DNA of 64,000 bases, taken from the NCBI RefSeq assembly GCF_910589235.1, contig NC_060974.1, forward strand, positions 4,647,503 through 4,711,502, written 5' to 3'. Below are positions 28,464 to 40,756 of the stretch, one piece after another. The notes under the pieces are model-generated. The model made no database searches. It worked only from the letters and a program-made list of their open reading frames with translations, and was not told the DNA's origin. The position numbers and the translations under genes were made by a program. Origin of the DNA: Vespa crabro. Taxonomy: Eukaryota; Arthropoda; Insecta; Hymenoptera; Vespidae. The first letter of the stretch is position 1. Each line of letters starts with the position of its first letter.

Positions 28464-28548
28464 TCAATGCACGCACACGCACACACGCACACACATACAT
28501 TCTTTCTTAAGATTATATATTTAGCATCACAGAGTGCCGCGCTCTCGC

Positions 28549-28789
28549 CTACTTTCTGCTATGCTTTAAACTAGGCGATTTCTTTCTACACGCCTTCAAT
28601 TTGTCCAAGAGATATTTAAATTGCAAGACCTGAAGCCTCGTGACGGAGGGTTCAGAACATCTATCCAGCCACCTAAGGAACTTTTCGGCGTGCTCGATCG
28701 CCTCCTCGGAACTGCGTGGCACGTCCTCTGCGACGGAATCGATTCCTTCCTCCTCATGGTTAAAACCGCGCCTCGCCTTCTCCAAGTCG

Positions 28790-28821
<32 letters not shown>

Positions 28822-30072
28822 ATGGTGGTGGTGGGAATTGTGGGAAAGAACATTATCGAGAAGGGCCTTAGCTCTGCTCGGTGATCTTCTGGGAGCCGTA
28901 TTATTGGCAGCGATAGGCGTCGGCGTTTGCGTAGACGCGAGCAATGGAAAGCTGCACTGCTTGTACCATTGCCAAAACCACGAGCCGTCTTGTTGATTGA
29001 TACTTGGATTAAATGTAGCCGACTGTTGTCCCAGGAGTTGTTGTTGCTGCGTTAGCCACAGCCATAGGGCATCGTCGATCCTCTTGTTATTGCTTGCGGT
29101 AGACGAGCTGCCGCAGATACCGGGCCCAGTAGTAACGTTCTCCTTTTTCACCTTTGTACGCTGTTGTACGCTAATGCCGCAGATACCGCTACCGCTGCTA
29201 CCAACGTTATCATTGGTTTTTCTTGGGGAAGCAGGAACGGGAGTCGAGGGTGCCTCCGCGGCTGGTGGTAAAATCTTCCTCGTGCAAGATTTGGCGACGG
29301 AGTCCATCTGCGCGGGAGCTATCGCAGAGATGCTGTGCCTTTTGCCGCTGTTATTGCTGCTAACACCACTGAGACCACCGCTAATAACCCCGACGCCGCC
29401 GTTACATCCAGCGAGCATATTGGTTGCGGTGCTCTTTGTGTATTGCAGTCCGTTCTCGACGAGGCCGACGGTACTACCGTGCGAAAGACCCGCCGCCGTC
29501 ATTCCAAGGAGATTTTTTGCCAGGCTACCGGTTGCCCCTGACAAAAGGCCTAGTTGCTGAAGGAGCAACGAACTGTTTTCTGGCCTCATATTGGCCATGC
29601 TAGTCATCAGCCCGACGTAATCTATTTTGTGTTTATTGTCAGGCTGATGTTGGGACTGTTTGCCGTCGTTCATGTCGAGGCAAATGTCGTTGGTTAAGAA
29701 CGCCGAGCTACCGGTGGCCGTCATCGACGTTTGTTGATCCAGTTTCGGCCTTTTTGCGCACGGGCTCTCGTCCTCGCTGGAAACATTGGCTGATCCACCA
29801 GCGGGTATGTTTCCAGGATTAATATTGTTCGTGCCGGAGGACGAGGCCGGCGAGTGTACTTCGCTGTCCGGCGTCGAGGAATTCCTTGCCATTCCTCGTA
29901 TCTTGTGCTCGGACTTGCACCATCCACGGAGAGTCGACTCCGGTACCCCAATGTCTCTCGCTACAGAGGCTTTGCTCTCGCCCTCGTGGACCCTCTGTAT
30001 CGCTTCCATCTTCTCAGACGCCGAGAGCGCGCGTAGCGGCCGTTTACCCGGTCTCGCTGAATCCCCCCTCAT
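28549..30072 (-). CDS. dan: Distal antenna (Dan), pipsqueak-type HTH transcription regulator, single exon
   Basis: An intact 1524-nt frame encodes 507 aa. Dan is a nuclear DNA-binding protein that specifies antennal and eye identity in insects. The N-terminal psq-type HTH domain (about residues 10-59) includes RPLRALSASEKMEAIQRVHE, GESKASVARDIGVPESTLRG and WCKSEHKIR. A basic motif AKRPKLD at 106-112 fits a nuclear localisation signal. Two tryptophan-rich blocks, DDALWLWLTQQQQLL (about 333-347) and GSWFWQWYKQCSFP (363-376), and a C-terminal conserved block (456-496, EEAIEHAEKFLRWLDRC then LQFKYLLDKLKACR) are typical of Dan/Danr. The middle is Ser/Gly/Asn-rich, with a HHHH-Asn11 run at 414-428 encoded by a (GTT)n-like repeat. 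I see no PxDLS CtBP motif. The start at 30072 is the first in-frame ATG and precedes the HTH by about ten residues. Fly has two paralogues (dan, danr); only one is seen here. Confidence 0.9.
28787..28833. repeat. Coding (GTT)n/(GTG)n repeat specifying poly-Asn and poly-His in Dan
   Basis: On the minus strand these are AAC and CAC codons for 11 Asn preceded by 4 His. The near-pure (GTT)n suggests a length-variable coding microsatellite. Confidence 0.9.
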
Positions 30073-30881
30073 CGGAACAAGATGCTATTTACTTGCGGAA
30101 AGACGAGAACGGTCGTTCTTTTTTTCTTCTGAATTTTTTTTTTACGCGTTCTTCTATGATACGATGTTAAAAATAATCGACCAGGATATATCTATTCGTC
30201 ACTTTGCCTATCTCACTTTGCCTAGCACCGATCACTAACGATTTCACCACTATGATCACACGCCTATATCTCGTCGTGTCCTTTTCGAGCTTACTTACCG
30301 TTAGAAACTACGAACGATATAGCAAATCACTCGAATACGAAACGCGCCACCGATCTGATGCGACTCGTTTTCGTCGTGTATATATATTATATATATGCAA
30401 GCGCATAAAACAGTTCGAACAATCGGATCGTCGTTTTTTTTTCTATTATGGCACGAGGAATTGAGAATATCGCGTCGTCCTTGAAAATATACGATGTTCT
30501 CGCATCGAACTGCGACGCTCAACTGCTCTGCCGGTCGACCACCGTCGGGGTATTCTTAACGTCGCCGCTCCTCCCCCCACTTCTCTACTCTCTTCCACGC
30601 CGCGCCTCTCTTACCCCTCCACAGGCTTCCCCTCCCCTTTGACCGACCTCTTCCTCCTCCGCCAACTCCTCCCTTACCGCTTCTACCCCCTCCCCCCTCC
30701 TCTGGCTTTATCTCTCTCTCTCCCCCCCCCTCTCTCTCTCTCCCTTTCTCGCACGCTCTCTCGGCATCGCTGACGCTTGCTCGTCCAACACCGAACCTTC
30801 CCTCTCCCGATCCCTCCACTCCTCTCGACAAACCCGTATCGCGAACCGCGCGGCGTTTCTCCGACGTCGTCGTCGTCGCCG

Positions 30882-30928
<47 letters not shown>

Positions 30929-31399
30929 GTCGTTCGCTTTCCTCCGCAACCCCTCCACAACCCTCCACTACTCCTTCGTCCGTCCATCCGTCCGTCCCTC
31001 CCTCCCTCCCTCCCTCCCTCCCTCCGTCCGTCCGTCCGTCAGTCCGTCCGTCCCTCTCCCCTCCCTCCCTCCATCCATCCGTCGAAGACGAAACGACGCT
31101 CTCATCGTCCCTCGCGGCTTCTCCGTTGTCCGCTAACGAGCCACCTCCGAGAAACGTCCTTGATAAGAACCCTTCGAAGATCACTATTTTCCCGAAATAC
31201 GAGCTTCAACTTTCTCTCTCGCAACCCCTCTTTCTTCTATCCCGTTCCTATACGATATAATTGAAAAGAAAGAAAAATAGATTGCGCGCATATAATTAAT
31301 TGGTTCGCGACCACCCCATGTCGGATATCCTTGCGCGTGTCACAACCGAAGGTCGTGAATGCTCGACATCCGCCATTTTCGTCTATACTTGATCTGAAA
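30073..31399. promoter_or_regulatory. Putative dan 5' leader and promoter region
   Basis: This immediately precedes the dan ATG on the minus strand. It is CpG-rich and contains a TATATATTATATATATG patch at 30380-30396, a C-rich/CCTC-rich region at 30560-30760, (CGT)n at 30864-30934 and (CCTC)n/(CGTC)n at 30977-31052. No coding exon is recognisable; Arg/Asp-rich open frames here are translations of the trinucleotide repeats. Placing the dan promoter here is inferred from position. Confidence 0.4.
30864..31052. repeat. (CGT)n followed by (CCTC)n/(CGTC)n arrays
   Basis: A trinucleotide CGT/CGC array at 30864-30934 and a tetranucleotide CCTC/CGTC array at 30977-31052, about 0.8-1 kb upstream of the dan start codon. 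Confidence 0.9.
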
Positions 31400-32114
31400 T
31401 GTAATATTGAGATTGTTCTCACGTGTTGGTGTCGTCGTTGGGGAATTAATAAGCACTAAAATGATGCCTCGAAAAATTGACGAAAGACAAGATTATAGTT
31501 ATTATTTAGTTTGTAAGAAACTTTCAAATTGAAAATGTATGATCCTCGTTACGATGAAAGAAGAAAATATCGTATTTTATTAACGCTTTCTTTTCTTTTT
31601 TTTTGTTTTATTTTTCATTCATGCAGATATCGAAAAACATTATCAACAACCAAATGGTGTAGCTAATGCTTTTTATTTCAATAAAACATTGTTTATTGAT
31701 TTAGAAATAGAACGTAACATATATAAATCAATAATTTTTTTCTCTCATATGTATTACATATCTATTTGTTAATAATTTGTATATGTATAATTCGTACTTT
31801 ACATCAAGATTCTTTTTACATGTTCTCGGTGAACCGATTAATAAGCTCTGAAAGTATCTTTTGGAAAATCGATAAAAGACAACATTGTAGGGATAAAATC
31901 GGAATTTTCGAACTAAAAATATTTTCACATCGCAACAATGAGAATTAAAATACGATCTTATAACACTATCTTATTTTCGAATTAAAAAATCATGGACAAA
32001 CTGGGAGTACAGATTATGTTGTTTATTTTAATAACAAATTTCTTGTTGATACAAAAATAGAATATAACACACCTGAATTAGTGACTTATTTTTATCACAT
32101 GCATTATATATATG

Positions 32115-32173
<59 letters not shown>

Positions 32174-32189
32174 TACATATATATATGTA

Positions 32190-32226
<37 letters not shown>

Positions 32227-32690
32227 TTGTTATATATATTTGTCAACAACATATTATGTATAATTCAACGAAGTTTGTCCTTTATATTGAGATTGTTCTC
32301 ACGTGTTGTCGGTGAGCTGATTAATAAGCGCTAAAGGATACCTCGGAGAATTGAGAAAGGCAACATTGTAGAGATGAAATCGAACCTCTTAAACTAAAAA
32401 TGTTTGTACTTCGTAACAATTTCCAGGATACGAATAAGAATTTTATGTCATTGCTTTTTTTTAATACTTATGCAGATATTTATTGAAAAAAATATTAACA
32501 TACGAACAATATAGATTGTTTCTTTATTATTTTTTGTTTACATCAATAACAAATTTCCTTTTGACATAAAAATATAATGTAACGAATCAACAAATCGTAT
32601 TATAAATTTTTTATACGTATTTTATCAATAACACAAATTATAATTCAATACAAAATTTGTACTTTATTAATCGCCTATAGTACTTAAGTA
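31400..32690. repeat. Three diverged tandem copies of a roughly 400-480-bp AT-rich unit
   Basis: Unit A runs about 31400-31795, unit B about 31796-32280 and unit C about 32281-32690. A 22-base block at 31407-31428 recurs identically at 32287-32308, and a diverged version appears at about 31804. Other shared blocks in the same order are ATTAATAAGC(A/T/G)CT, GACAACATTGTAG (B) with GGCAACATTGTAG (C), CTAAAAAT, ATGCAGATAT (A and C), and AATAACAAATTTC (B and C). Unit B carries an inserted (TA)n/(TG)n run at 32120-32225. There is no conserved open frame across units. Function and origin are unknown. Confidence 0.7.
32120..32225. repeat. (TA)n-(TG)n-(TA)n compound microsatellite within tandem unit B
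   Basis: TA alternation at about 32120-32171, then TATG/(TG)n and TA again. It lies inside the second unit of the tandem array and accounts for its greater length. Confidence 0.9.
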
Positions 32691-33795
32691 CGTGTTTTTT
32701 TTTTTTCTTTTTTATTTCAATAAACTGATGAATAATTTATCGTTCATGGAGTAGTTGATTCGTTAATCATTAGTTGCGCGATAGACCGAAGGAAATTTTT
32801 GGAAAAATAAATATATTCGAAGAGTCGAAAGTCCGAGCAATAACGGGAGCAAGAGTAAGAGGCGTACAACCTTTGGAAAAGCCTTAAATTTGCAGGCTGG
32901 AGGCGAAGTGCGGAGCTCTCTTCTCTTTGCTTCTACCGCCCGCAGCCACCGTCCCCGTGGGAGAACCGGATTTACGAGCGCGGCCTAAAATCCGCTCCGT
33001 AGGAGCGTTCGTCGGAGTTACACCGCGGTAAGGAACACTAGGTAATTCGCTGGTAAATTTACCGGTTCGCTCGTTCGCTCTTCGATGTTGTAAATACGCG
33101 CCCTGTATTTCCCTCTCTCTTTCTCTCTCTTTTCTCCCCACCTTTTCACACGCGTCGCTTAATTTTTTGCATCGGAGAAAGGAGACGACGAGGACGACGC
33201 CCTACTCCCGATAATTATCGCTCGCTCGCATACCGATTTTCAGAGTTCCACTTTTCTGGAAAGAAAGTGTAGCGCTGAGGTCAGAAAGTTTTTCACAACT
33301 ACTCTTCGCGTCTCCCTCTTTCTCTCGGCCTCTTCAGAGACAACTTTTATAACACGAAAATAATTTTCATTTCTTTTTTCTTCAAAAGAAAAAAAAAGAA
33401 TGAACGTACACGTAATTCTTTGTCCCTCTCTCTCTCTCTCTCCCTCTCTCCCTTCATCTTTCTTTCTCAGCGTCCTTGAAAAATTAATAATCGCTATCCG
33501 TATCTTTAATTATCTAATAAGTACTTTATTCGTAGAAAAGAAATTTGTCGTAAAGGGTAGCAGCTGATTATAAATAATATTAATAACGATATCAGCAGTA
33601 GTCCACTTCCGTTCCTCTTTTTTTTATTATTACGTTGGCTCTCTCGTAGCCGATCTAAATATAGAATCGTCGGATGCGAAAATATCATCTTTCGAAAATG
33701 TGAAGACGTACGAGAAAGAAATTTGCAACGATAGCGGATATACCTTATCGATGGGTTTGGTTTCGAGGACCGGTGCGACTATTAACGAATTGAGC

Positions 33796-33835
<40 letters not shown>

Positions 33836-33863
33836 TGAGAAAGATGGACGGAGAAAAAAGGGT

Positions 33864-33900
<37 letters not shown>
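33796..33900. repeat. (GCGT)n and (GA)n tracts
   Basis: GCGT tetramers at 33796-33837, about ten units, then a pure GA run at 33864-33900. Confidence 0.9.
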
Positions 33901-33901
<1 letters not shown>

Positions 33902-34231
33902 GATGATAGGTCGGAGGGAAACAGGCGTCGCGGAGGGTAAGAGGAGGCAAAATCGATCGACGCATCCTGTGTGTGTACGACGACCCGTACTTTGAGCGCC
34001 GCCAAGAAGACGGCAGTAAACGCGTGTCCCTCTTCCTTCGTTTTCTTCTTCTTCTTCTGCTTCTTCTTCTTCTTCTTCTTCTTCTCCTCCACCTTCTTCT
34101 CCTCCTCCTCCTCCTCCTCCTCGAACGTTCCTCGAGCAAGCCGGTAACCCGTACAATTAATTTTCACCTGCCTTCCTTCGTGAGACAAGCTTTCGCGGAA
34201 GGATGTGCGACGAACGGCACACGTGCGCTTC

Positions 34232-34270
<39 letters not shown>

Positions 34271-35864
34271 ATCTATCTATCTTTCTTTCTTTCTCTCTCT
34301 TTCCTTCCCCTCTTTGCTCGGTATGAGTTGTCCTTACGTGTACGCGTGATGCTACGTGCCGCAATAATACTAACCGTGAACCATGAACGGCGATCTTAAC
34401 GGTCATTGTTTCGTCGTCGTCGTTGTCGTCGTCGTCGTCGTCGGCCTCGTCGGCCTCGTCGGCGGACCATAAATTGGCAATGGGATCGATCTCTTTCTTA
34501 GGAGTTGAAGAACGAATTAATGACTAATTTATTTAAATTTATCTATTTTCACTTTTCATACCGATAGATACGAATTATACGATAGAAATCGGTGTCGTGT
34601 TATGTCGGTACTCGGAAATTATTCTATTACGGATGTTTTAAGGACGATCCCATATATAGTCTTGAAGTGTAATAAGTTGGCGCCAACTTTACGATCATCG
34701 TCTTCGATAAGAAACGTCCATTGATCCCAATCAGTGATGTCTACAAATTCATATTTGTTGTATAGAAGTAATTCCTATTAAACGCGATTTATTCGCGTAT
34801 CGTTATTATGAGAAAGTTAAAAGCAATAGGAATTAGACGAACGCGTTTGTCTTTTATAAAAACCGTGTGTTATCGGATATACCGAAAACGTATATAAAAG
34901 TTGGAATTTCGTTATATGTGAAATTTCATATGTTCTCGAATGCAACGTTACTTGCCATTCAAGAGTTTTTAATAATTTTGTAAATGTACATTAATTTGTA
35001 TATTGAAATTCAAACGTGATACGAAACGTTCGAAGAATTTAGAAAAAAATAAAGGTAAAATGAAAAGTTTTGCAAATTCAAGTATCTAATTAAAAAGTCT
35101 TATTATAATTCGATTATGAAGTTTGGCTTACGATAAGGTACTTATCTATGATTTTATATAGAAACGCTCCCAAGTATTGCCCATATCGCATCAACGCGAA
35201 TGTATTGTAAAAAAAACGAGATGAAATATCGATGTTCTATTATACTCCGAGCACTTCGATAATATCTACGAATATCAGCTATGTTTTCGTAGGCATTGTT
35301 AACGAAGTAATAAACAAAGATATTAACTTGTTTACAGGTTCGTCTTTAGCCGACCGTGACTCATAAAGGGATAAACGGGTCATTTGAAAATACGATGAAT
35401 AATTATCAAGGTTCTAGTATTTAATAAAATAGTTTCGTTCACGTTATTCGATTCGATCGAATAAAGCTTAAAATTTGTTATTGTCATTTTTTATTCAAAA
35501 ACCATTTCGATCGATTACAAAAATTGAAAATTGATACGTGAAAAGTTTCGGCCAGACACGTGTACGCACGTACGTATATATGTACGTATTCGTTCACGTT
35601 TTCATACTGATATGCACACATATATATATATATATATATAACTTTTTATATAGCCATATATTTCATATATTTCTATATAGCCATGTATTTCGACGTATCG
35701 TCACGTAATTGCATTTGGAATGGTACGTTTTAATTCGTCCACTTTATTAAAGTTACCTCATTCGGGTTCAGCAAAAAGTACGCGAGGTTTAAAAGCGCGG
35801 AAACGCAGTAACAAACTACGGAATCACAGTTCGATGAATTAGATTCGCATCCCTCTCTGCTCCT

Positions 35865-35918
<54 letters not shown>

Positions 35919-36033
35919 AACGCATACATATAGTCGTTATCACCATGTCCATCAAATTTATCTTGCGTTTTGTGGATGTATACGATTAAATTCGTATTTT
36001 TCCAAATCTTTTCAGACAACGTACGTGTTTACT

Positions 36034-36078
<45 letters not shown>

Positions 36079-36418
36079 CATAGATATCGTCATATTCGAA
36101 AAACGAAAATAATCTTTAAGACCCCGTATAGAAAACCATTAGAACGACCCCCAGCTTCGAGAAAGATACGATGCGACGATGTCGTCGAGAGCGAGATGGA
36201 TTGACGAGAGGAAGAAAGAGTAGGGATATGGGAGAAGGAGACGGAGGGTTAAGTTCATTCATAAAAAAGAAAATTATTACGCTAGAGGAGATGCGACTCC
36301 CGCAAAGGGAATAATGGCACAACCTTCGAACGACAATTAACCCCCACTCTTATTCCCTTTGTCTGTGAAAGATCAGATCGTGATAAAAAGCTCATCTCCT
36401 CTACGTTTTCTACGGCTC

Positions 36419-36420
<2 letters not shown>

Positions 36421-36480
<60 letters not shown>
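36421..36480. repeat. (CT)30 tract
   Basis: Sixty bases of uninterrupted CT, among the longest pure dinucleotide runs in the window. Confidence 0.97.
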
Positions 36481-36483
<3 letters not shown>

Positions 36484-37750
36484 GAAATCGTGCGAGAAAG
36501 AACGATCGGGAAATCTTCTCAAACTTTGATCTCGATTTTTCTCATCGAATCGTTCTAGAAGCAATGTCGAGAACGCTTCGATATCGTTCCCACTCGACAA
36601 CTTGGAAAGATGTATCGATAGCCGAGTATCGGGCCAATGTCTATTACCATCGCGAAACACGTATCCGATACCGTACCGACCTGTTGACCTTCAAACTTTT
36701 CCTCCGCAAGAATTCACATTTTCACGAGGAACGCGGCGACTTCTTTTCTTTGGGTTATAACTTTCGAACGATTATGAGTTTCTTCCGTTTTCGTTCCATG
36801 TTACAACAACTTTTCTACGATGAAGACTCGTTCTCGTGATATTTCCCTTCTAACTAATTTTTCTTATCTTTCGACGTTTTCTTCGTCCTTATAGAAAAAT
36901 ATCGTTTAAGGATAGGTAATTATTTAAATATATTTAGAACGATATCCATCGTGAAAGACAAATGACTAAATTGGTAAAATTTATTTAATGGAAATAATAG
37001 CTCGTTCAATCAAATATTACCAATGATTATTTTCATGTTGATTCGAATAATCCAAATTCTACATTGACTCGATTCTCATTTTCACGAATTTTATGTTCAA
37101 GCTCGTTCTCGAAATGGAGCTTCTCGAACGAGTTTTTGTATCTAAACGACCTACTCCCTTTAACCGTCTACCGTTAGCAACCTTTTCTCTCTCTCTCTCT
37201 TTCTCTCTCTCTGTCTATCTTTCACCCTATCGCGAGATTTCGGAATTTCCAGCCGATAAAAAACAAGATCGATACCTCGGCACCCTATAGCCGAGCTAGA
37301 GGAGGAATACCCACGCTAGTTCGCTCTCCCACCCTCGTACGCTCGCGCGTCACCCATACCTAGACGCACACCTACAACGTCCGGTCAGGCACCCACATAA
37401 TCGTCGCCGAGGAAGAAATCCTCGAAGTGCCCGCTCGGAGAGCTCGAGTAGATGGAAAAGGAACGACGAAAAAGGAAGAGGCAAAGGAAAAAGAAAAAGA
37501 AGAAGAAGAGGAAAAGAGAAGAAGGACAAGGAAGGTTGGCCACGGTGGCGGCTGCCGATGGTAGAGGAACGGAGAGCGCGGTGGTAAGAGGAAAAGGAGA
37601 GCGACGGCCGCCTGGGGGACGGGGGACGGGGCCGAGGGGGGAGAGGGTGGTGGGACAAGGAGGTCTCCGTGGAAATTTACCGGAGCGCGAGTTACGGGAA
37701 CTTGGCCGTAGCTCGTCGAAGGTTCGCTTGCTCGCTCGCTCTCTCGTTTA

Positions 37751-37798
37751 TTCGTTCGTTCGTTCGTTCGTTCGTTCGTTCGTTCGTTCGTTCGTTCG
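37751..37798. repeat. (TTCG)12 tetranucleotide array
   Basis: Twelve TTCG units, each with one CpG, inside a CpG-rich segment. (GTC)n follows at 37945-37985. Confidence 0.95.
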
Positions 37799-37944
37799 CT
37801 CGTTCTCTCGCCCTCGTATACATCGCGCACACCGGCTTTCGTATCCGCGGCTAAGAGCAAAGGGGCGCCAAGGGTTCGCTTTTGCCATTGCCGTCCTCGT
37901 CCTAGTCTCGTTTTCGTCCTCGTCGTAGTCGTCATCCTCGCCGA

Positions 37945-37985
<41 letters not shown>

Positions 37986-38053
37986 GTGGGTGGCGAGGTT
38001 TCGTGGGATAAGAGAAGAGGATGTCAGTAGGGGAAGTGGGAAGAAGGTGTGAG

Positions 38054-38084
<31 letters not shown>

Positions 38085-38599
38085 GAGAGAGAGAGAGAGG
38101 GAGAGAGAGAAAGAGAAGGTTCGAGCGCACCGTGTACGCGTCGTGGTAGATGGAAGGGGTGGGTTCGATGAGCGAACTAGGGTCTCCGCGGGTCGCGGGA
38201 CGAAATAAGGGAGACCTCTCTCTCTTTCTCTCTCTCTCTCTCTATCACTCGCGTATCGCGTATACTCTCCTTTCTTCTATCTCTTTCTCGCTCTCTCGTT
38301 GGCGTTGGTTCTATCTCGCGCGCGCGCTCGCTCGCTCGCTCACCGTGTATTCCGCGGTAAACGGCCAGGCTTGGTCGGCGGACCCTCGCATGGCCTGCAG
38401 CTGTCTCCTAACCCCTCTTTCTCTCCGGTATCCTTGCTTCTGTCCTCTCCTCCGCTCCCATCGCGTTTCTCTCTACTCTACCACCCTACGCGCTTTACGA
38501 GATAGCGAGAGAGAGAGAGAGAGAGACCGAGTACGAGAGAGAGAGGGTGGGAGGTGCTGGCTGCCCCAGTCCTATGTACTAGGTATCAGGGCCGGACGA

Positions 38600-38601
<2 letters not shown>

Positions 38602-38661
<60 letters not shown>
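38602..38661. repeat. (GA)30 tract
   Basis: About 60 bases of pure GA, followed about 55 bases later by (CCGA)n and then (CTAC)n. Confidence 0.95.
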
Positions 38662-38666
<5 letters not shown>

Positions 38667-38716
38667 ATGGGGGAGAGAGGAAGCTACCCTGGTGTAAATA
38701 CATAGCTCTACGGTAC

Positions 38717-38829
38717 GACCGACCGACCAACCGACCGACCGACCGACCGACCGCGGGCTTTGGACGACCCGAGGAGTTAACTCGCGACGGAGAAAACGGG
38801 ATATCTACCTACCTACCTACCTACCTACC
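38717..38829. repeat. (CCGA)n and (CTAC)n tetranucleotide arrays
   Basis: CCGA units at 38717-38753 with one CCAA variant, and CTAC units at 38805-38829 followed by CCCAT variants. The two arrays are about 50 bases apart. Confidence 0.9.
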
Positions 38830-40385
38830 CACCCATCTACCCATCTACCTAGCCAAAAGCCAGAGAGAAAGAGAGAGAGAGAAAATCGACAAGCCCGCGA
38901 GACTACTTTCGTTCGGCTATTTCGACGGGTATAAAAGCTGCGAGAGGCTCCCGTCATCCTTCGCGGTCCGGTTTCTTTTCTTCCTAAGTATACGCGAGAA
39001 AGAAAGAAGGGAAGAATCGGATGCTGATCGATAGAACGTGCGGTGTAAGTAAAAAGGAACTCGATGCCCCTTCTCTTTCCCTTACCATCTTCCTCCTTCT
39101 CTTCCCCTGTCCTACTCCACCTCTCACCGATTCCAAATCTTCGACGTTCCATTTTACTTCTCCTCATTTTGATCGAAACTCTTAACTATATTATGACTCT
39201 GAAAAAGTATAGCCACGATTTTTTGTGGGAAAATGTAAACATGGAAATGGAGTGGAGCATACTTTTCCATTAATAAGAAATGTTACAAAGTATTTTCGAC
39301 GTAGTTAATTTAATAGGAATAATAAAAGTCATAAAATCATAACTACGTTTAAGAGAATAAAATGTCTAATGGAACTTATTCGTTTTTGAAATCGCCGAAA
39401 GATAATTGAACTATCTTCTTACGCCATTTGCCTCGAGTTTAACATAAAATATATGGAAGGCACAACAACGATAATGTCTTTATGTTCCGTGAGGAACTGT
39501 CTGTCCCTCGAGCTTGGCATCAGCAGTTGTAAATCTTGAACCGTTCGTACCTTTTTTCAGGTATATAACGCGACTTTGAGTTCGATTATTTTTCATAGAA
39601 CAACAGTGAGTGAGCGTATAACGAGAATTATTATGAAAAAATTTCGATAGAGTAGATGATTGAAATATCGATAATCGAGTTATCGAATTGTTTATCGGTA
39701 GGATATCTTTGTTGTGTCGCGCGTAGAGTATAAACTAGAAATAAATTATAAGAAAGTCGAAGGAAAACAATGCCGCGTATCTGTTCTTCGTTTGTATCCA
39801 TCGATGAGTCAACGGCAATAATTCTTCTCTTACCGTGTAACGAAAGATAAACCGTACTGAAGATTAACCTTTTCATGCTGAAAAACATTTTCACGATTAT
39901 GGGTAGGATCGTTATCGCGATAGGAAAAAATAGTCTTACTCTTACCAATTTTCTCTCAGTTCCCTAACGGATTTGGCAGGAATGTGTTCACGTACGTTGC
40001 TCGCTAAAACCAAGATCGATAAAAGCGAAGGAAAAAGTTTGGCCGTGCCTCGTCAGTTTCTTTACCGTCTTACCAACCCTTATCGCTAAATCCCTTACGT
40101 ACGTTTGGAAGCGTTAGAAGCGTAGTCATATATCAGAAAGCCGAGTTATAGAAGTGGGTCGATCCTATCTTTCTGCTTGGGGTGCGACGCGTTGCAACAA
40201 GTGCGAGACACGATAGTCAGTTGCCGCTGCATCGAGATTCTCATCGCACGATTCCATTCATTCGTTGAAACATTTCCTAGCGTATGCCTGGTAACGGTCG
40301 TACCTCAACCGAAAACGCAAATTATCGAGTTAACTGGCCGAACTGAAAATAGAGCTCGATATAACCGATGACCCATCGAACGAAC

Positions 40386-40423
<38 letters not shown>

Positions 40424-40664
40424 TCGATTACATTTGTATCGTAACGGCAAACTTTAACTAAGCGAATTCCGTTTCTTCCTTCGTTCCGTCCTTCTCTCTT
40501 CTCTCTTTCTTCTCTTTCCTTTTTATTCTCCCTCCTCCTCTCTCTCTCTCTCTCTCTCTCTGTATCACTCTGACGGAGCACGATTCCGCTCATAGCCCGT
40601 GGATTTCGATATCGTTCACCCATATGCGAATGTAGCTGTATGCCTTCTGTATCGTTTATGGAGG

Positions 40665-40704
40665 AATATATATATATATGTATATATATATCTATATATC
40701 TATA

Positions 40705-40754
<50 letters not shown>
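40665..40754. repeat. (TA)n microsatellite
   Basis: About 90 bases of TA with a few TATC and TATG interruptions in the first half and a pure second half. Confidence 0.95.

Positions 40755-40756
<2 letters not shown>

Larger units (their letters stand above)
25426..28548. other. Transition zone: DRC7 intron and 3' side of dan, low complexity
   Basis: No coding exon is recognisable. From about 26.6 kb the base composition shifts to CpG-rich and the repeats change from (TA)n to (GA)n/(CT)n, (GGA)n and (GGT)n. Blocks include T/C-rich sequence at 25460-25530, (TA)n at 25665-25690 and 25880-25920, (AG)n at 27071-27109, (GGA)n/(GAT)n at 27258-27302, (GGT)n at 27576-27607 and (CT)n at 28411-28452. 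A minus-strand AATAAA (plus TTTATT at 28051-28056) about 490 bases past the dan stop may be its poly(A) signal. Long open frames here are repeat translations. Confidence 0.5.
32691..37900. other. No gene recognised; microsatellite-rich spacer
   Basis: No coding exon could be supported on either strand. Contents include a CpG-rich patch at 32880-33110, (GCGT)n at 33796-33837 with (GA)n at 33864-33900, CTT/CTC triplets at 34040-34120, CT/TTTC tracts at 34230-34300, (CGT)n at 34414-34445, plain AT-rich sequence at about 34500-35600, (CT)n-(TA)n at 35866-35911, (TA)n at 36046-36073, (CT)30 at 36421-36480 and (TTCG)12 at 37751-37798. The 34.5-35.6 kb stretch is the most repeat-free part and would be a reasonable place to test for conserved non-coding elements. 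Confidence 0.5.

Noticed and set aside
27286..28524. 412-codon plus-strand open frame
   Set aside because: It is built from (GGT)n, (GGA)n, (CT)n and (CGT)n translations with no domain or codon-like character, and it partly covers the likely dan 3' UTR.
38150..39034. 294-codon open frame rich in Arg-Glu and Thr-Asp-Arg-Pro
   Set aside because: It is entirely a by-product of (GA)n, (CCGA)n and (CTAC)n repeats staying open in one frame.
39631..39948. 105-codon minus-strand open frame
   Set aside because: No recognisable family or splice context; AT-rich chance frame.
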